Both the position numbers and the translations under genes were made by a program. A stretch of 64,000 nt of DNA, from the NCBI GenBank assembly GCA_017448345.1, contig JAFSLP010000100.1, positions 1 to 64,000 on the forward strand. The letters are read 5' to 3'. This stretch comes from Paludibacteraceae bacterium (GTDB lineage Bacteria; Bacteroidota; Bacteroidia; Bacteroidales; Paludibacteraceae). The notes under the pieces are model-generated. The model worked only from the letters and a program-made list of their open reading frames with translations. It searched no databases and was not told the DNA's origin. Positions 9,001-16,116 of this stretch are shown in pieces. Each line of letters opens with the position of its first letter. Position 1 is the stretch's first letter.

Positions 9001-10774
9001 CGCGTTCTCCCACCGCGTCAAAAACAATAGTAGTGGAATTGCTGACGCTTTTGTTAATTAATCCGTTTACTTTGTAATCCGCCACCATGACAGGCTGGAA
9101 TGTAGCATAGACGTACTCGTTGCGTAGATTGGCTTCTCCCGCAGTAGCAGAGGGGAGTACGGAGAGCAACGTGGGGGTTCCGTCTGAACCTCCGAGGTCT
9201 GTCTTGCCCTCCGTGTAAGACCAGCCGGCAAGATACCAACCGTCATTCTCCTGTGCCTTGCCGTAGAAATAAGCATATGGCGAAGCATTCACGTCAGGAC
9301 CGAGCAGCATATTGACATACATAGCCATTTCGCTCATGTCAAGACCGGGAGCGTACACCAACGCACTTCCTTTCAGCGATACCGTTTCCGCAAAACCGAC
9401 CGGATTGGTCTTGTTCAACCAATGCCCGTCGTTGTACCAGTTCGTCCACCAGTTATAAGCGGCATAGCCCCCGTTTTTCCTTGCCCAATATTTTTTATAG
9501 CTTGGTGAATCTTCGCTTGCTCCATATGACGCATTTCTTTCTATGTATTCTGCGAATTGTTCAGGGGTATATCCCTGTTTTGCATATGTTTTTCCATAGT
9601 CAAAATACTCATCCCATTCTTTACCGAGAGGTGAACTGTTTCTCTCACTCCAATCGTACGATGAATATAAATTGCCATAAGTAGCATTGTTCGTGCTCAT
9701 ATATCCTTTTCTTGTGTCCGTACACCATGTATAAGCAGCAGTGTAGCCATAATTTTCCACGGTTTCTTCCGGAGCGTTATTCTCATTTCCGGCAAGACCG
9801 TCTGTGATACCGGCATCACATCCTGTTTCCCATTGTGCAGCCAATGCTTCAGTATAGACCGGATTAGCAAAGGGGTTCTCGGGCTTATTAACGACCTCGC
9901 TAAACCAGTCGTATGCAGCATTATATCCCTCCTTTCTCTGTGTTGTACCGGTAGCGTTCTTCTCCTTCCCTGCCATCACATCCGATATGCCGGAACCGAA
10001 TCCTAAACGCCAGTTAGTCCACTTATTCTTTTCTGTAGAGGGCGAATAGGGATTGGTTGGCATACTTTCTGAAACATCTTCTGTATTATACCATAATTTA
10101 CCGGCAGCATATCCGTCTTGCCACGCCGCTTCTCTTTCCTGCCATACAGTATAACCCATACCTGATGTTATGGTCGTATCTCTTACCGCATCATGCATAC
10201 CAAAACCACATCCATTATTCCATTGTATCATTACTCCGTTTTCTGCATTAGATGTTCCTGTGACACTTATATTACTTGCACTATACGGATTTCTGTCTTT
10301 ATACCATCGATAGGCTCTCTTATATCCGTTCTGCGCTATCGCTTTCTGCTCATCGGTCCAGCTCTCTTCCACAGGGTAATTTTGGGCACGGCGTGCAAGT
10401 GTATCGCGCAATCCCTGCACATGCGCTTCATTCCACTTGTTCATCAAATCAGTAATCACCTCCGCAGTGTAGGGATTTGCCGGCGTCTCAGGTCTCGGGT
10501 TATTCGGCACCCATAAGCTGTACGCTTCATCGGCACTTGCTTCTGCAGAAGCGACATTAACGAGCCAGACTTGTCCGGGCTTGGTCGTTCCATTACCGGG
10601 ATTCGAAACTCTGGCTGTCAGATTGACATAGTACCATGCTGTGGGATTGTCGGCATTCTCGCCAATACCGGCAACCACGGTCATGGCACCTTGTCCCCAC
10701 GCGTGCGTGACGCATAGCGTGAACACGCAAAATAATGCAAAGAGTTTTGCACATGAATGAATTTTTGTTTTCAT
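3011..10774 (-). CDS. Giant repeat-rich cell-surface protein, 2587 aa
   Basis: A probable adhesin or surface-layer-like protein. Visible parts in order: a signal peptide (core LFALFCVFTLCVTHAWG); an N-terminal region of about residues 120-460 with loose repeats of the type GYxxAYxW followed by NPY/NPF and WxxGxxxG; a long region of beta-helix-like repeats rich in Gly, Thr and Asn (about 600-1000); a central part without recognised domains; then about residues 1550-2050 with Listeria-Bacteroides (InlB B-type) repeats, recognisable by words such as YTATW, YTAVY, TFIGWSDG and YYAHF spaced about 70-80 residues. The end (IYIIRNNKVYTIDGKSIK) resembles the C-terminal segments of many Bacteroidales surface proteins that may be sorted by the type IX system. 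A short-word repeat (3089-3119) forms the codons for NVQNDHVQCTK just before that end. Binding partner unknown. Confidence 0.85.
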   Translation of the reverse strand: MKTKIHSCAKLFALFCVFTLCVTHAWGQGAMTVVAGIGENADNPTAWYYVNLTARVSNPGNGTTKPGQVWLVNVASAEASADEAYSLWVPNNPRPETPANPYTAEVITDLMNKWNEAHVQGLRDTLARRAQNYPVEESWTDEQKAIAQNGYKRAYRWYKDRNPYSASNISVTGTSNAENGVMIQWNNGCGFGMHDAVRDTTITSGMGYTVWQEREAAWQDGYAAGKLWYNTEDVSESMPTNPYSPSTEKNKWTNWRLGFGSGISDVMAGKEKNATGTTQRKEGYNAAYDWFSEVVNKPENPFANPVYTEALAAQWETGCDAGITDGLAGNENNAPEETVENYGYTAAYTWCTDTRKGYMSTNNATYGNLYSSYDWSERNSSPLGKEWDEYFDYGKTYAKQGYTPEQFAEYIERNASYGASEDSPSYKKYWARKNGGYAAYNWWTNWYNDGHWLNKTNPVGFAETVSLKGSALVYAPGLDMSEMAMYVNMLLGPDVNASPYAYFYGKAQENDGWYLAGWSYTEGKTDLGGSDGTPTLLSVLPSATAGEANLRNEYVYATFQPVMVADYKVNGLINKSVSNSTTIVFDAVGERVSASDFNVSVVHATTGDKDSNWAVEITSCADNKVTVTVTYSGTSNGEFRGDVTLASKSGCSQLTAPVYARVGTGTTNEATLYDGKNPTSTTGTLAEMIAAANGTDKIVVLNKNYTGTALDNLSARVTINLNGNTIQNLTVTGGEVTIAYDKYGSNGEAISVTGGKLILNGGEFTSLTISAGATVEQNGATISGAVTNSGSLTTTEGRFEGGLTSSGSLTIDGGTFEGKTAITISGGNATLDKGVISGSTYGVHANGAGSTTTITSKLVSVYGGTNAVKQTSGTVTLSNGKYDGGTAPLAGSVSLQGGYFKVDSGHFGVSVAAGKNVFNVLAGTEYAEGYRYLVGEDASSAGVCRIGRTSYPTLEGALDFANNTGETVTIIMTNDYTLPAGYYTLPATATLIVPMSDEQETGNTIIPRVSNNGSSPVSYVKPYEFRRLTFAKGVNIDVHGTIELTCTQRASDDAYAAMPHGAYGHLVMEDGSHMTLQSGSLLRAWGYMTGKGETDARRGSTVREQFQMGDWKGGQNSFNMLNTAMNTGRVFPITQYFIQNIEAPVKYHPGAILSTTTSVSASLGNMGMTAMANDIIIVGIGGGAPAMFYMDNEADAENTWVRKWYDAENDVQTYDVNSGAHIGSMLLDLGKLGSSPLVMNSGIFVLPITNNMKIHLLSGSMDFTQTTALLPGAEVEVDKESVVSIVRNSDPDVYSGALYVYDADQWGNYAKGKSDSGTKYTKVVKYSPSWDGSLVPGKPADGKPTKRSETAKPGDASINVHGRFDSGAGAVYTTSGGANIFSSNEDAGTFVFSQDAPTTTSLVYQCNSGTTSYQSTAAVSAKLKNGNGDYVETAGSSAYQTFLYMDGEWKGKEDMFLYLDCFTAEMDGVQMALAQSAEDIAAAVSKVYIKPQEYVEIAYSSLSIDLMETSLSLEVTGNADHTYSDAAGAGRLFILTDNCQWWEVEKKDNLYHCIHPDNDTYYYWDDDEDSDTYESWQEQKFSITWKNWDGSIVRTANADGDLQDSYRVPYGTQAEFLGTNPTRDATIDYTYDFIGWNPEPGMVTNDVTYTATYDQKERKYTVIFNNAGGTEIERHFLKHNEVPVCENVPSKAGYTLQWTPALAAVTGDATYTATWLEEPPTEFAITFVDYDGKTVLKNNSVLKDKMPEPPANPKGKPATTEFSYVFDHWSPTVSKATQAITYTAVYREENRTYAIRFEDEDGTEIETKQYAYGQTPVCSETPSKAATAQYSYSFAWVPQIESVMADATYRAVFTPVTNKYTVTVKSNPSGACSISGAGMYEYNSPVTLTLSVNDGYTFIGWSDGQNGTATSRLITVSEDKELVANFTVANPDYTITWKNEDGSADLVTPVGQKTGTATTYTGPTPTKAATAQYSFTFDGWATEANGPKVYKNGMTPKATADVTYYAHFSRTANRYTVTLASSPAGAAILTGAGTYEYGTSVPVSFSYDKTAYIFSGWSDETATETHDNLTVNGDISLTAIFVPKAYTVIWKSEDGTSVLETDENQSYGTATAFNRATPVKPADSRTYVFDGWTTAPDGEGLFYSNGTTPIVTEAATYYAHFATVVSVLEIPVDGSVTLTETTEKNNFVITSNGTDQSGQLIGSDYLTLTGDAYFDLTLNAKNHTWYAIAVPWQVDAENGISVSGRTLTLGKDFDLLFYDGSVRAANGANKSAWKYLEKESGTGNRIMQPGKLYMIGLLRDVPVLRFVKKAGANLLTTTTSVKEYGSGTGSDIDANWNGIANPALFHAYVNAGTAVGQIYNANSSSYTTIDLEHTKLVVGQPVFVQAPDDKDITVAYGGVYAAPRRVAQPDNRYDVRIAPVGEETTDRLFLATDEDKQTDRYVIGKDLAKMGVSTKVAQIWVSNYDAKLCMNTLAPVNDVTLCPLGIYAPDAGEYTISIAGTNADTDLYLTLDGQPVWNLSEGAFTATFEQGTTKRYGLRISAKTPHITTGSVNVQNDHVQCTKILIDNQIYIIRNNKVYTIDGKSIK

Positions 10775-10871
10775 ACCAAATTTGTTTTCTTTTTTTTGTT
10801 AATATTCAGTTAATTTATACTATTGTTATACTATACATTATTATATATATATGCGCATATACGCATACGAA

Positions 10872-10903
10872 AAGCGGTAATCCGCTTTATTGGATTACCG
10901 CTT
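10872..10903. terminator. Intrinsic terminator-like hairpin
   Basis: Perfect 12-bp inverted repeat AAGCGGTAATCC (10872-10883 with 10892-10903). It lies just past the stop of the GNAT gene on the minus strand; the better T-rich tail is on the plus-strand side. Confidence 0.6.
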
Positions 10904-10921
10904 AAATAATTTTATACTTTT

Positions 10922-11437
10922 TTATTTCGACATACTCAAATCATAATACAAAGGAACTGTAGGCAGCTCTTCCGGAGGATTTTTCAATAAAGGCAAAAAG
11001 CCATTCTTTTCATAAAAAGATATAGCGCCACGATAAGCATCAACAGTCAAAAAACGACATGCAGAATATTCATTGTTATCAGCAAGCTTACGTTTAATGA
11101 AATCTATGATATCAGAACCGATATTCTTTCCTGCATATTTTTGCGAAACGGCAAAACGACCAATCTTTACTGCGGGATAACTGTCATAATGCTTCTCGTG
11201 TGGAATATTTTTGCGTAACTTACGCCACAAACTTTTATCTAAGTCCGTTTGGGATATTTTGTCATTCAAGATACTGAAATAAGCGACCGTTTCGGTTTCT
11301 CCTTCCAAAACATATGTATGCGCAAGCAATTGCTCATTGTAGAAACGAGCATCATCATACAAAAAGTCGTTCAAGTCTTGATCTCCACAATCGAAAGGCT
11401 TGATTTCTGCGATATCAGTCAATTTTACAAGACGCAT
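10922..11437 (-). CDS. GNAT-family N-acetyltransferase, likely toxin
   Basis: A 171-residue GNAT protein expected to transfer an acetyl group from acetyl-CoA. The acetyl-CoA-binding region is seen around residues 88-125 (VKIGRFAVSQKYAGKNIGSD), with the closing GNAT strand and helix near AISFYEKNGFLPL. The N-terminal VKLTDIAEIKPFDCGDQDLN matches the layout of GNAT toxins that acetylate aminoacyl-tRNA (TacT/AtaT type), which have the motif D-x-x-L-N-x-F-L near the start; here the motif is D-Q-D-L-N-D-F-L. A 52-residue gene stands 7 bp upstream in the same transcript, the usual place for the antitoxin. Toxin activity and target are inferred from family resemblance and context. Confidence 0.85.
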   Translation of the reverse strand: MRLVKLTDIAEIKPFDCGDQDLNDFLYDDARFYNEQLLAHTYVLEGETETVAYFSILNDKISQTDLDKSLWRKLRKNIPHEKHYDSYPAVKIGRFAVSQKYAGKNIGSDIIDFIKRKLADNNEYSACRFLTVDAYRGAISFYEKNGFLPLLKNPPEELPTVPLYYDLSMSK

Positions 11438-11444
11438 CCCTCAA

Positions 11445-11603
11445 TCAGATTTGGAAAGTCGCGATACTTTTCATCCATTCGTAAGCCTTACGTTGTCTTT
11501 CCTTCTCTTCCTGAGAAATCTTCTGCACATGTCTCATATTGTACATGAAACGCGCTGCGTCTTCACCGTACAAAATCGGAGTCTCAGCAATTGGTCGTGC
11601 CAT
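11445..11603 (-). CDS. Small putative antitoxin (52 aa) upstream of GNAT
   Basis: A 52-codon gene, ATG at 11603 and TGA at 11445-11447, ending 7 bp before the GNAT start. The product begins MARPIAETPILYGEDAARFM and continues with a charged helical stretch (QEEKERQRKAYEWMK). Small proteins starting with an R-P-I-x-E-T-P-x-L type motif before a GNAT gene are a repeated arrangement in Bacteroidetes as I recall it, though I cannot confirm this here. A very good promoter (11647-11678) lies just upstream. Neutralisation of the GNAT enzyme is inferred from order and size. Confidence 0.75.
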   Translation of the reverse strand: MARPIAETPILYGEDAARFMYNMRHVQKISQEEKERQRKAYEWMKSIATFQI

Positions 11604-11646
11604 AAGTCGTTCCTTTTATATTTGTTGTTCATTAATTTTGACGCTG

Positions 11647-11678
11647 CAAAGTTACAACAAAAAAATGACATGCGCAAA
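11647..11678 (-). promoter_or_regulatory. Bacteroidetes-type promoter of the antitoxin-GNAT pair
   Basis: On the minus strand, TTTG (11675-11678), 20 nt, then TAACTTTG (11647-11654); start codon at 11603. Both boxes match the primary sigma consensus of Bacteroidetes. Confidence 0.8.
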
Positions 11679-11717
11679 TTTCTGAACAATAAAAATACAA
11701 GAAATCTGTATTTTTGC

Positions 11718-11930
11718 GGTAATCCAATATGTCAAAGAACATATTTTGCCGTAGGACGTTAGTCCGGCATAGATATGATGCTATTGGCGGTTTATGCTCG
11801 CATGAAGCCGCATATAGCATCATAGATATTCAGGCGTCTGCCTTGGCAAAATATGCAAAGCTTCCTCCCTTATATTCGGGGGAATTGCACAAAGCAAGGC
11901 GGAGTCCGAATATGTCAAAGAACAATATCA
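11718..11930. other. Structured non-coding region bounded by a direct repeat
   Basis: A 16-nt word, AATATGTCAAAGAACA, bounds the region (11726-11741 and 11909-11924). Between the copies lie a GGAC/GTCC hairpin (11754-11765, loop GTTA), a long hairpin at 11775-11823 whose outer 10 bp are perfect and whose inner part carries a few mismatches, and a helix 838-845 with 895-902 (11838-11845/11895-11902) enclosing a C-rich/G-rich hairpin (11862-11869 with 11878-11884). TATTTTTG at 11709-11716 matches a -7 box, but no good -33 box was found. It could be a small RNA or a tiny mobile element. Confidence 0.45.
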
Positions 11931-11990
11931 TTTACCATTGGGTCATGTACCATTTAGGTATTTATTTGACCATTTGGTTATTTGATACTT
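11930..11990. repeat. Short word-like tandem repeats
   Basis: Variants of the word CATTTACCATTGGGTC / ACCATTTAGGTATTTA are repeated head to tail. The same word family appears at 15492-15610, 20851-20912 and inside argS. Confidence 0.6.
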
Positions 11991-12010
11991 ACATTTATCT
12001 ATTTTCTTCA

Positions 12011-12152
12011 AGTGGCAGCACAGGTGCAGGGGGGGTGAAAACAAAATCTTGGTACAAACATATGTCCTGCACCTGTGCAAATCCGCCACAGTCGCTCTCG
12101 CGTTCGGCAAATATAGGGTCATTTTGTTTCAAAAGTGGCGGCACAGGTGCAG
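12011..12152. repeat. Three copies of a GCACAGGTGCAG repeat
   Basis: The word at 12018-12030 is repeated in inverted orientation at 12066-12078 (perfect 13 bp) and in direct orientation at 12141-12152, where it is preceded by AGTGGCG as the first copy is preceded by AGTGGCA. The inverted copy is followed by the complement of that extension (CCGCCAC, 12083-12089). Alternative hairpins are possible. From 12153 to about 12590 I see no gene; a TTTG-17-nt-TACCTTT pair at 12403-12430 is a weak promoter candidate. Confidence 0.5.
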
Positions 12153-12622
12153 AGGAAAAAAAGAAAATAATAAAGATACAAAAAGTCTCTACACCCATGC
12201 CTGAAACCACAAATCTGAAACCGGGTACAAAAATAGTACCTTTAAATAGACCCACCAAAACGCTCGAAATGTCGGATATTTACAACATTTCCGCTCGTGG
12301 AGATGTCTAATATGCACGTTAAAGGAAACAAATAGAATATCTTGCAAAATAAGGCAATTTGCCAAGTACAGATAGCAAAAAGAAAATTTTTTTGCCAAAA
12401 CATTTGGTGGTATCAAAAAAATGTACCTTTTTGCGGACAGGCAAATGTTCAATATAAAGGATTGACAATCTGCTATTTAAAAGAAAGAGATGTTTTATAT
12501 TTTTGGTGATTTTCAGAGAAAAAGAGTGCTGATTATCAGGCTGTTACGGGTTCTTATATGCAACATACGACATATTGATAATTTTAATTGAGAAATGGGG
12601 ACGTACAAAAGGTGCTGAACGG

Positions 12623-12742
12623 GTGCCGGGAATGGACCAAAACAATGAACGGAAATGCGGGATGGCATCCCGCGCAAAAGAAAAAGCGGATGCCATGAGA
12701 GGCGACAGACAACAGAAAAAAGCGGCAATACGCCGCTTTTTT
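12623..12742 (+). terminator. Hairpin array 2 ending in a strong terminator
   Basis: The linker AATGGAC (12630) is followed by GCGGGATG with CATCCCGC (12657-12673), a second stretch (12688-12696) that could pair alternatively with 12661-12670, and a strong intrinsic terminator: 12716-12726 with 12732-12742, GC stem flanked by six A and six T, so it can work on both strands. The arrangement resembles the arrays at 925-1041 and 40350-40591. Confidence 0.6.
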
Positions 12743-12751
12743 CGTTATTTT

Positions 12752-12783
12752 TTTGCATATGTCAAAAAAAATCCGTACCTTTG
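12752..12783 (+). promoter_or_regulatory. Promoter of the 522-aa membrane protein operon
   Basis: TTTG (12752-12755), 20 nt, TACCTTTG (12776-12783); the gene starts at 12880. It begins with the extended word TTTGCATATGTC shared with the rpsA promoter. Confidence 0.85.
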
Positions 12784-12879
12784 TCGTCGGAATTGGAGAT
12801 CAATGACTGCGCAAACAGCCTGCGGCTTGGTTTACGCCGGGGACACCAGATAATGAAAATATAAAATCAAAATAATCTT

Positions 12880-14448
12880 ATGGCAAAGTACAAATGGACA
12901 TTTGCGAACGTTGGCGGCGTGACCCGCGTGCGCATTCAATCGGCGGATGATATCCGCCATTTAGGCGAGTTGGACAAGAAGATGTGGACAGTCCTGTCGT
13001 GCCCGGTCAACGGGCTGGAGATCAGCAGCGATTCGCTGTCTCTGATGGACGTTGACGGCGACGGGAAGCTGCGCATGAAAGAGGTCATCGCGACCGCCGA
13101 ATATCTCTGCGGCGCCCTTAAAAACGCCGAGACTCTCTTCGAGCAGAAAGACAGCCTCGCCCTTGACAACATCGCCGATGAGAGCATCAAAGCCGTAGCG
13201 GAGAAGATAGTAGAAAGTCAGAAGTCGAAAGCAGAAAGCATCTCTCTGGCGGATGTCCAGACGGCGATAGATGGTGTGACGGTAGCGACAGAACCGGCTC
13301 CGGCAGCTCCGTTCGAGGCGGACGTGATAGCCGCCTACAAGGAGAAACAGGCGGAGTACGCCGCATATTTCGAGCAGGAGAAGCTGCAGAAACTCGGTCT
13401 GGCAGTCATCTCCGAGGACACTCCAAAGCCCGGAATGCCGGAGAAGAAATTCACGGAGATGGGCGCACAGATAGCCGAATGGGAGGGTGCCGTTGCGGCT
13501 CTCAAGGAGAAAGAAGAGAGCGCCTTGTCTGCCGCCAAGGCGGAGTATATGCCGCTGCGCAAGCTGCTGCTGCTCCACCGCGATTTCTACCGTCTGCTGC
13601 GTAACTTCGTGACCTTGGAGGATTTCTACGACCATAACGAGAAGACCATCGCGTCCTTCCAAGCCGGTACGCTCATCATCGACCAGCGTGCGTGCCACCT
13701 GTGCATCCGCGTGAACGACCTGCCCAAACACGACACACAGGCTCCGCTCTCCGGCATGTATCTGCTGTACTGCGCCTGCGAGAACAAGAAAACGGGCAAG
13801 ACGATGCAGATAGTAGCCGCCGTGACACAAGGCGAAATCAAGAACCTGAGTGTAGGCAAGAACGCCGTCTTCTATGACAACGACGGACTGGACTATGACG
13901 CCACCGTGACGAAGATTATCGACAACCCCATCTCCATCCGTCAGGCGTTCTGGACCCCGTACCGCAAGTTCTCCAAATGGATAGAAGAGAAAATCAACAA
14001 GTCCGCCGCCGAGAAAGACGCCAAAGCGTTTGACGATATGACGACGAAAGCCGATGCCGCGACCGTCAAAGAAGGCGAGGCTCCGAAACCCGCCTTCGAC
14101 ATCGCCAAGTTCGCCGGAATCTTTGCCGCCATCGGCATGGCGTTAGGCATGATAGGCACGATGTTAGTGAGCGTAGCGAAAGGCTGGGTGACTCTGACAT
14201 GGTGGCAGCAGATCTTGGTATTCATCGGTATCCTGCTGATTATCAGCGGTCCGAGTATGGTTATGGCATGGCTCAAGCTGCGCCGGCGGAACCTTGCTCC
14301 GGTACTCAACGCCAACGGCTGGGCGGTTAACGCGGATGCCATCATCTCCGTGCCGTTCGGCAGAACGCTGACGGAGCAAGTAGCCTTCCCGCTTGTGAAA
14401 GCGCCCAAACTCAAGAAAGCCAAGAAGAAAAAGGAGGACGCCGCATGA
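12880..14448 (+). CDS. Membrane protein with an EF-hand-like loop, 522 aa
   Basis: I do not recognise a named family. The N-terminal part is soluble, with a canonical calcium-loop pattern [12 protein letters not shown] at about residues 57-68 and a helical, charged middle (about 90-300) likely to form coiled coils. Two hydrophobic helices near the C-terminus ([20 protein letters not shown] and [20 protein letters not shown]) are followed by a Lys-rich tail. A word repeat (13210-13240) encodes [10 protein letters not shown] inside the charged region. The stop overlaps the next start by 4 nt (ATGA), so it is translationally coupled to the M23 peptidase; a role at the cell envelope is inferred from that. 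Calcium binding is inferred from a single loop. Confidence 0.75.
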   Translation: MAKYKWTFANVGGVTRVRIQSADDIRHLGELDKKMWTVLSCPVNGLEISSDSLSLMDVDGDGKLRMKEVIATAEYLCGALKNAETLFEQKDSLALDNIADESIKAVAEKIVESQKSKAESISLADVQTAIDGVTVATEPAPAAPFEADVIAAYKEKQAEYAAYFEQEKLQKLGLAVISEDTPKPGMPEKKFTEMGAQIAEWEGAVAALKEKEESALSAAKAEYMPLRKLLLLHRDFYRLLRNFVTLEDFYDHNEKTIASFQAGTLIIDQRACHLCIRVNDLPKHDTQAPLSGMYLLYCACENKKTGKTMQIVAAVTQGEIKNLSVGKNAVFYDNDGLDYDATVTKIIDNPISIRQAFWTPYRKFSKWIEEKINKSAAEKDAKAFDDMTTKADAATVKEGEAPKPAFDIAKFAGIFAAIGMALGMIGTMLVSVAKGWVTLTWWQQILVFIGILLIISGPSMVMAWLKLRRRNLAPVLNANGWAVNADAIISVPFGRTLTEQVAFPLVKAPKLKKAKKKKEDAA

Positions 14449-15491
14449 GCCGCGCACGAGCAATCCTTGTAGGGATAGGAATAGCGGCAGCCGTCATGGC
14501 ACAGGCTGATAACGTCTTCACGGACGACCTGAAGCTCAAGTCCAATCCCAACCCTCCCATCGACAGCCTTGCCTCAGACAGCGAGGGTGACGAGCTGGAG
14601 GAGCTGGACGACTTGGACGTGCACGCCACCGGTATTCCCGAATGGCTGACCTCGCATTTCTCCAACGACACCTTATATATCGCGTGCGAACAGGAGGCGC
14701 TGCCGCACAAGTTGGTGGTACACACCAACAACGGCGACATCGTCTATAAGATGGCTCCGCAGTTCATACTCGGCGACACCACGCTGATGACCAACCATCC
14801 GGCGGACAGCCTCTACCGTCATATATGGACTGACGAACGCGTGAACCCGTACGGCACCATCTTCGACTCGCTCAAAGAGGACGTACACATCCCGATGGCA
14901 GGTTTCCGTCTGCCCGCACCGGGTTACGTGACCAGTCCGTTCGGCTGGCGGCGGTACCGGATGCACAAAGGAACCGACATCAAAGTGCAGGTGGGCGACT
15001 CCATCCGCGCAGCGTGGAGCGGTCAGGTCCGTATCGTGGGATGGGACCCGCGCGGATACGGCTATTTCGTGGTCATGCGTCATGACAACGGCTTGGAGAC
15101 CGTCTATGGGCACCTGAGCCGTCCGTTAGTGGACGAGTTCGAACGCGTGCCGGCAGGTTATGTCATCGGCTTGGGCGGAAACACAGGCCGCTCCACCGGC
15201 AGCCACCTGCACTTGGAGATCCGCTATTTAGGCGAGGCGATGAACCCGGCTGACTTCATCGATTTCAACACAGGCGAGCTGAAGCACAAAGACGAATACG
15301 TCATCGGCATCAAAGCCATGAAGCAGCAACGTGCCGCACAGGCTGCGATGAAATACCACAAAGTGCGCTCCGGCGACACGCTCTCCGGCATCGCCAAACG
15401 CTACGGCACGACCGTGAGGAAGCTATGCCAGCTGAACAAAATCAAAGAGACGAAAGTGCTCCAAATCGGGCAAAAAATCAGAGTCAAGTAG
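14445..15491 (+). CDS. M23 metallopeptidase with C-terminal LysM domain
   Basis: A periplasmic peptidoglycan hydrolase or hydrolase activator of 348 residues. It has a signal-peptide-like start ([16 protein letters not shown]), an acidic linker, then an M23 (LytM-type) domain at about residues 150-270 carrying the zinc motifs HKGTDIKV (H-x3-D) and [10 protein letters not shown] (H-x-H), followed by a LysM domain at about 303-348 ([19 protein letters not shown]). The zinc ligands appear complete, so it could be an active endopeptidase. It overlaps the preceding membrane protein gene by 4 nt. A bidirectional terminator follows at 15611-15641. Confidence 0.92.
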   Translation: MSRARAILVGIGIAAAVMAQADNVFTDDLKLKSNPNPPIDSLASDSEGDELEELDDLDVHATGIPEWLTSHFSNDTLYIACEQEALPHKLVVHTNNGDIVYKMAPQFILGDTTLMTNHPADSLYRHIWTDERVNPYGTIFDSLKEDVHIPMAGFRLPAPGYVTSPFGWRRYRMHKGTDIKVQVGDSIRAAWSGQVRIVGWDPRGYGYFVVMRHDNGLETVYGHLSRPLVDEFERVPAGYVIGLGGNTGRSTGSHLHLEIRYLGEAMNPADFIDFNTGELKHKDEYVIGIKAMKQQRAAQAAMKYHKVRSGDTLSGIAKRYGTTVRKLCQLNKIKETKVLQIGQKIRVK

Positions 15492-15610
15492 ATTTACCAT
15501 TTGGTCATTTACCATTTGGTCATTTATTTGATTATTTAATCATTTGGTCAAATGGCTAAATAGCCGAATGGTACATAAATAGTACATGGTACATGACCAA
15601 ATGGTACATA
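15492..15610. repeat. Short word-like tandem repeats
   Basis: About 120 nt built from variants of ATTTACCATTTGGTC, in both orientations (the second half reads GACCAAATGGTACAT), so it can also fold back on itself. It fills the space between convergent genes. Confidence 0.65.
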
Positions 15611-15641
15611 AAACAAACGCGGCTTTCAGTCGCGTTTGTTT
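15611..15641. terminator. Bidirectional terminator between M23 gene and rlmH
   Basis: Perfect 11-bp stem AAACAAACGCG (15611-15621) with CGCGTTTGTTT (15631-15641), loop GCTTTCAGT. The right arm overlaps the rlmH stop codon. Confidence 0.75.
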
Positions 15642-16110
15642 ATTCATGGTGGTACGGTTCGTGGCGGAGAATGGTCATGGCGCGGTACAGCTGCTCGACG
15701 GCAAAGAGCCGTACCATCTGATGGCTGAAGGTCATCTTGCTGAGCGAGAGTTTTCCGTCCGCGCGTGCATAGACCTCCTGACTGAAGCCGTACGGTCCGC
15801 CGATGACAAGGGTCAGGTCTCTGCCGGAGGACATCTTCTTTTGCAGCCATCCGGCATATTCGATTGAGCGGAACTCCCTGCCGTGCTCGTCGAAGAGAAA
15901 GACCTCCATGGAGGGCGTCAGCAGACGCAGAATCTCGTTCCCCTCCTGCGTCTTGATCTGCTCCTCGCTGAGGGCCTTGGCGTTCCTGATATCCGGGATG
16001 ATGACAAGCTCAAAGGGGACATAATGTCTGAGCCGCTGCTGATAGTCCTCAATGAGCGATTGCAGACGCGCGTCAGCCGTCTTCCCTATGACCAAGAGAG
16101 TAATCCGCAT
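15640..16110 (-). CDS. 23S rRNA (pseudouridine-1915-N3)-methyltransferase RlmH
   Basis: A SPOUT-class methyltransferase that methylates pseudouridine 1915 in helix 69 of 23S rRNA, using S-adenosylmethionine. The protein is 156 residues, normal for the family. Seen directly: the start MRITLLVIGKT, the knot region LVIGGPYGFS with the conserved GG-x-x-G, and the family end SLSKMTFSHQMVRLFAVEQL followed by YRA and closing YHHE. The start is the only sensible Met. It overlaps the terminator at its 3' end and lies 6 bp downstream of a lipoprotein gene on the same strand, with which it may be co-transcribed. Confidence 0.97.
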   Translation of the reverse strand: MRITLLVIGKTADARLQSLIEDYQQRLRHYVPFELVIIPDIRNAKALSEEQIKTQEGNEILRLLTPSMEVFLFDEHGREFRSIEYAGWLQKKMSSGRDLTLVIGGPYGFSQEVYARADGKLSLSKMTFSHQMVRLFAVEQLYRAMTILRHEPYHHE

Positions 16111-16116
16111 CGAAGA

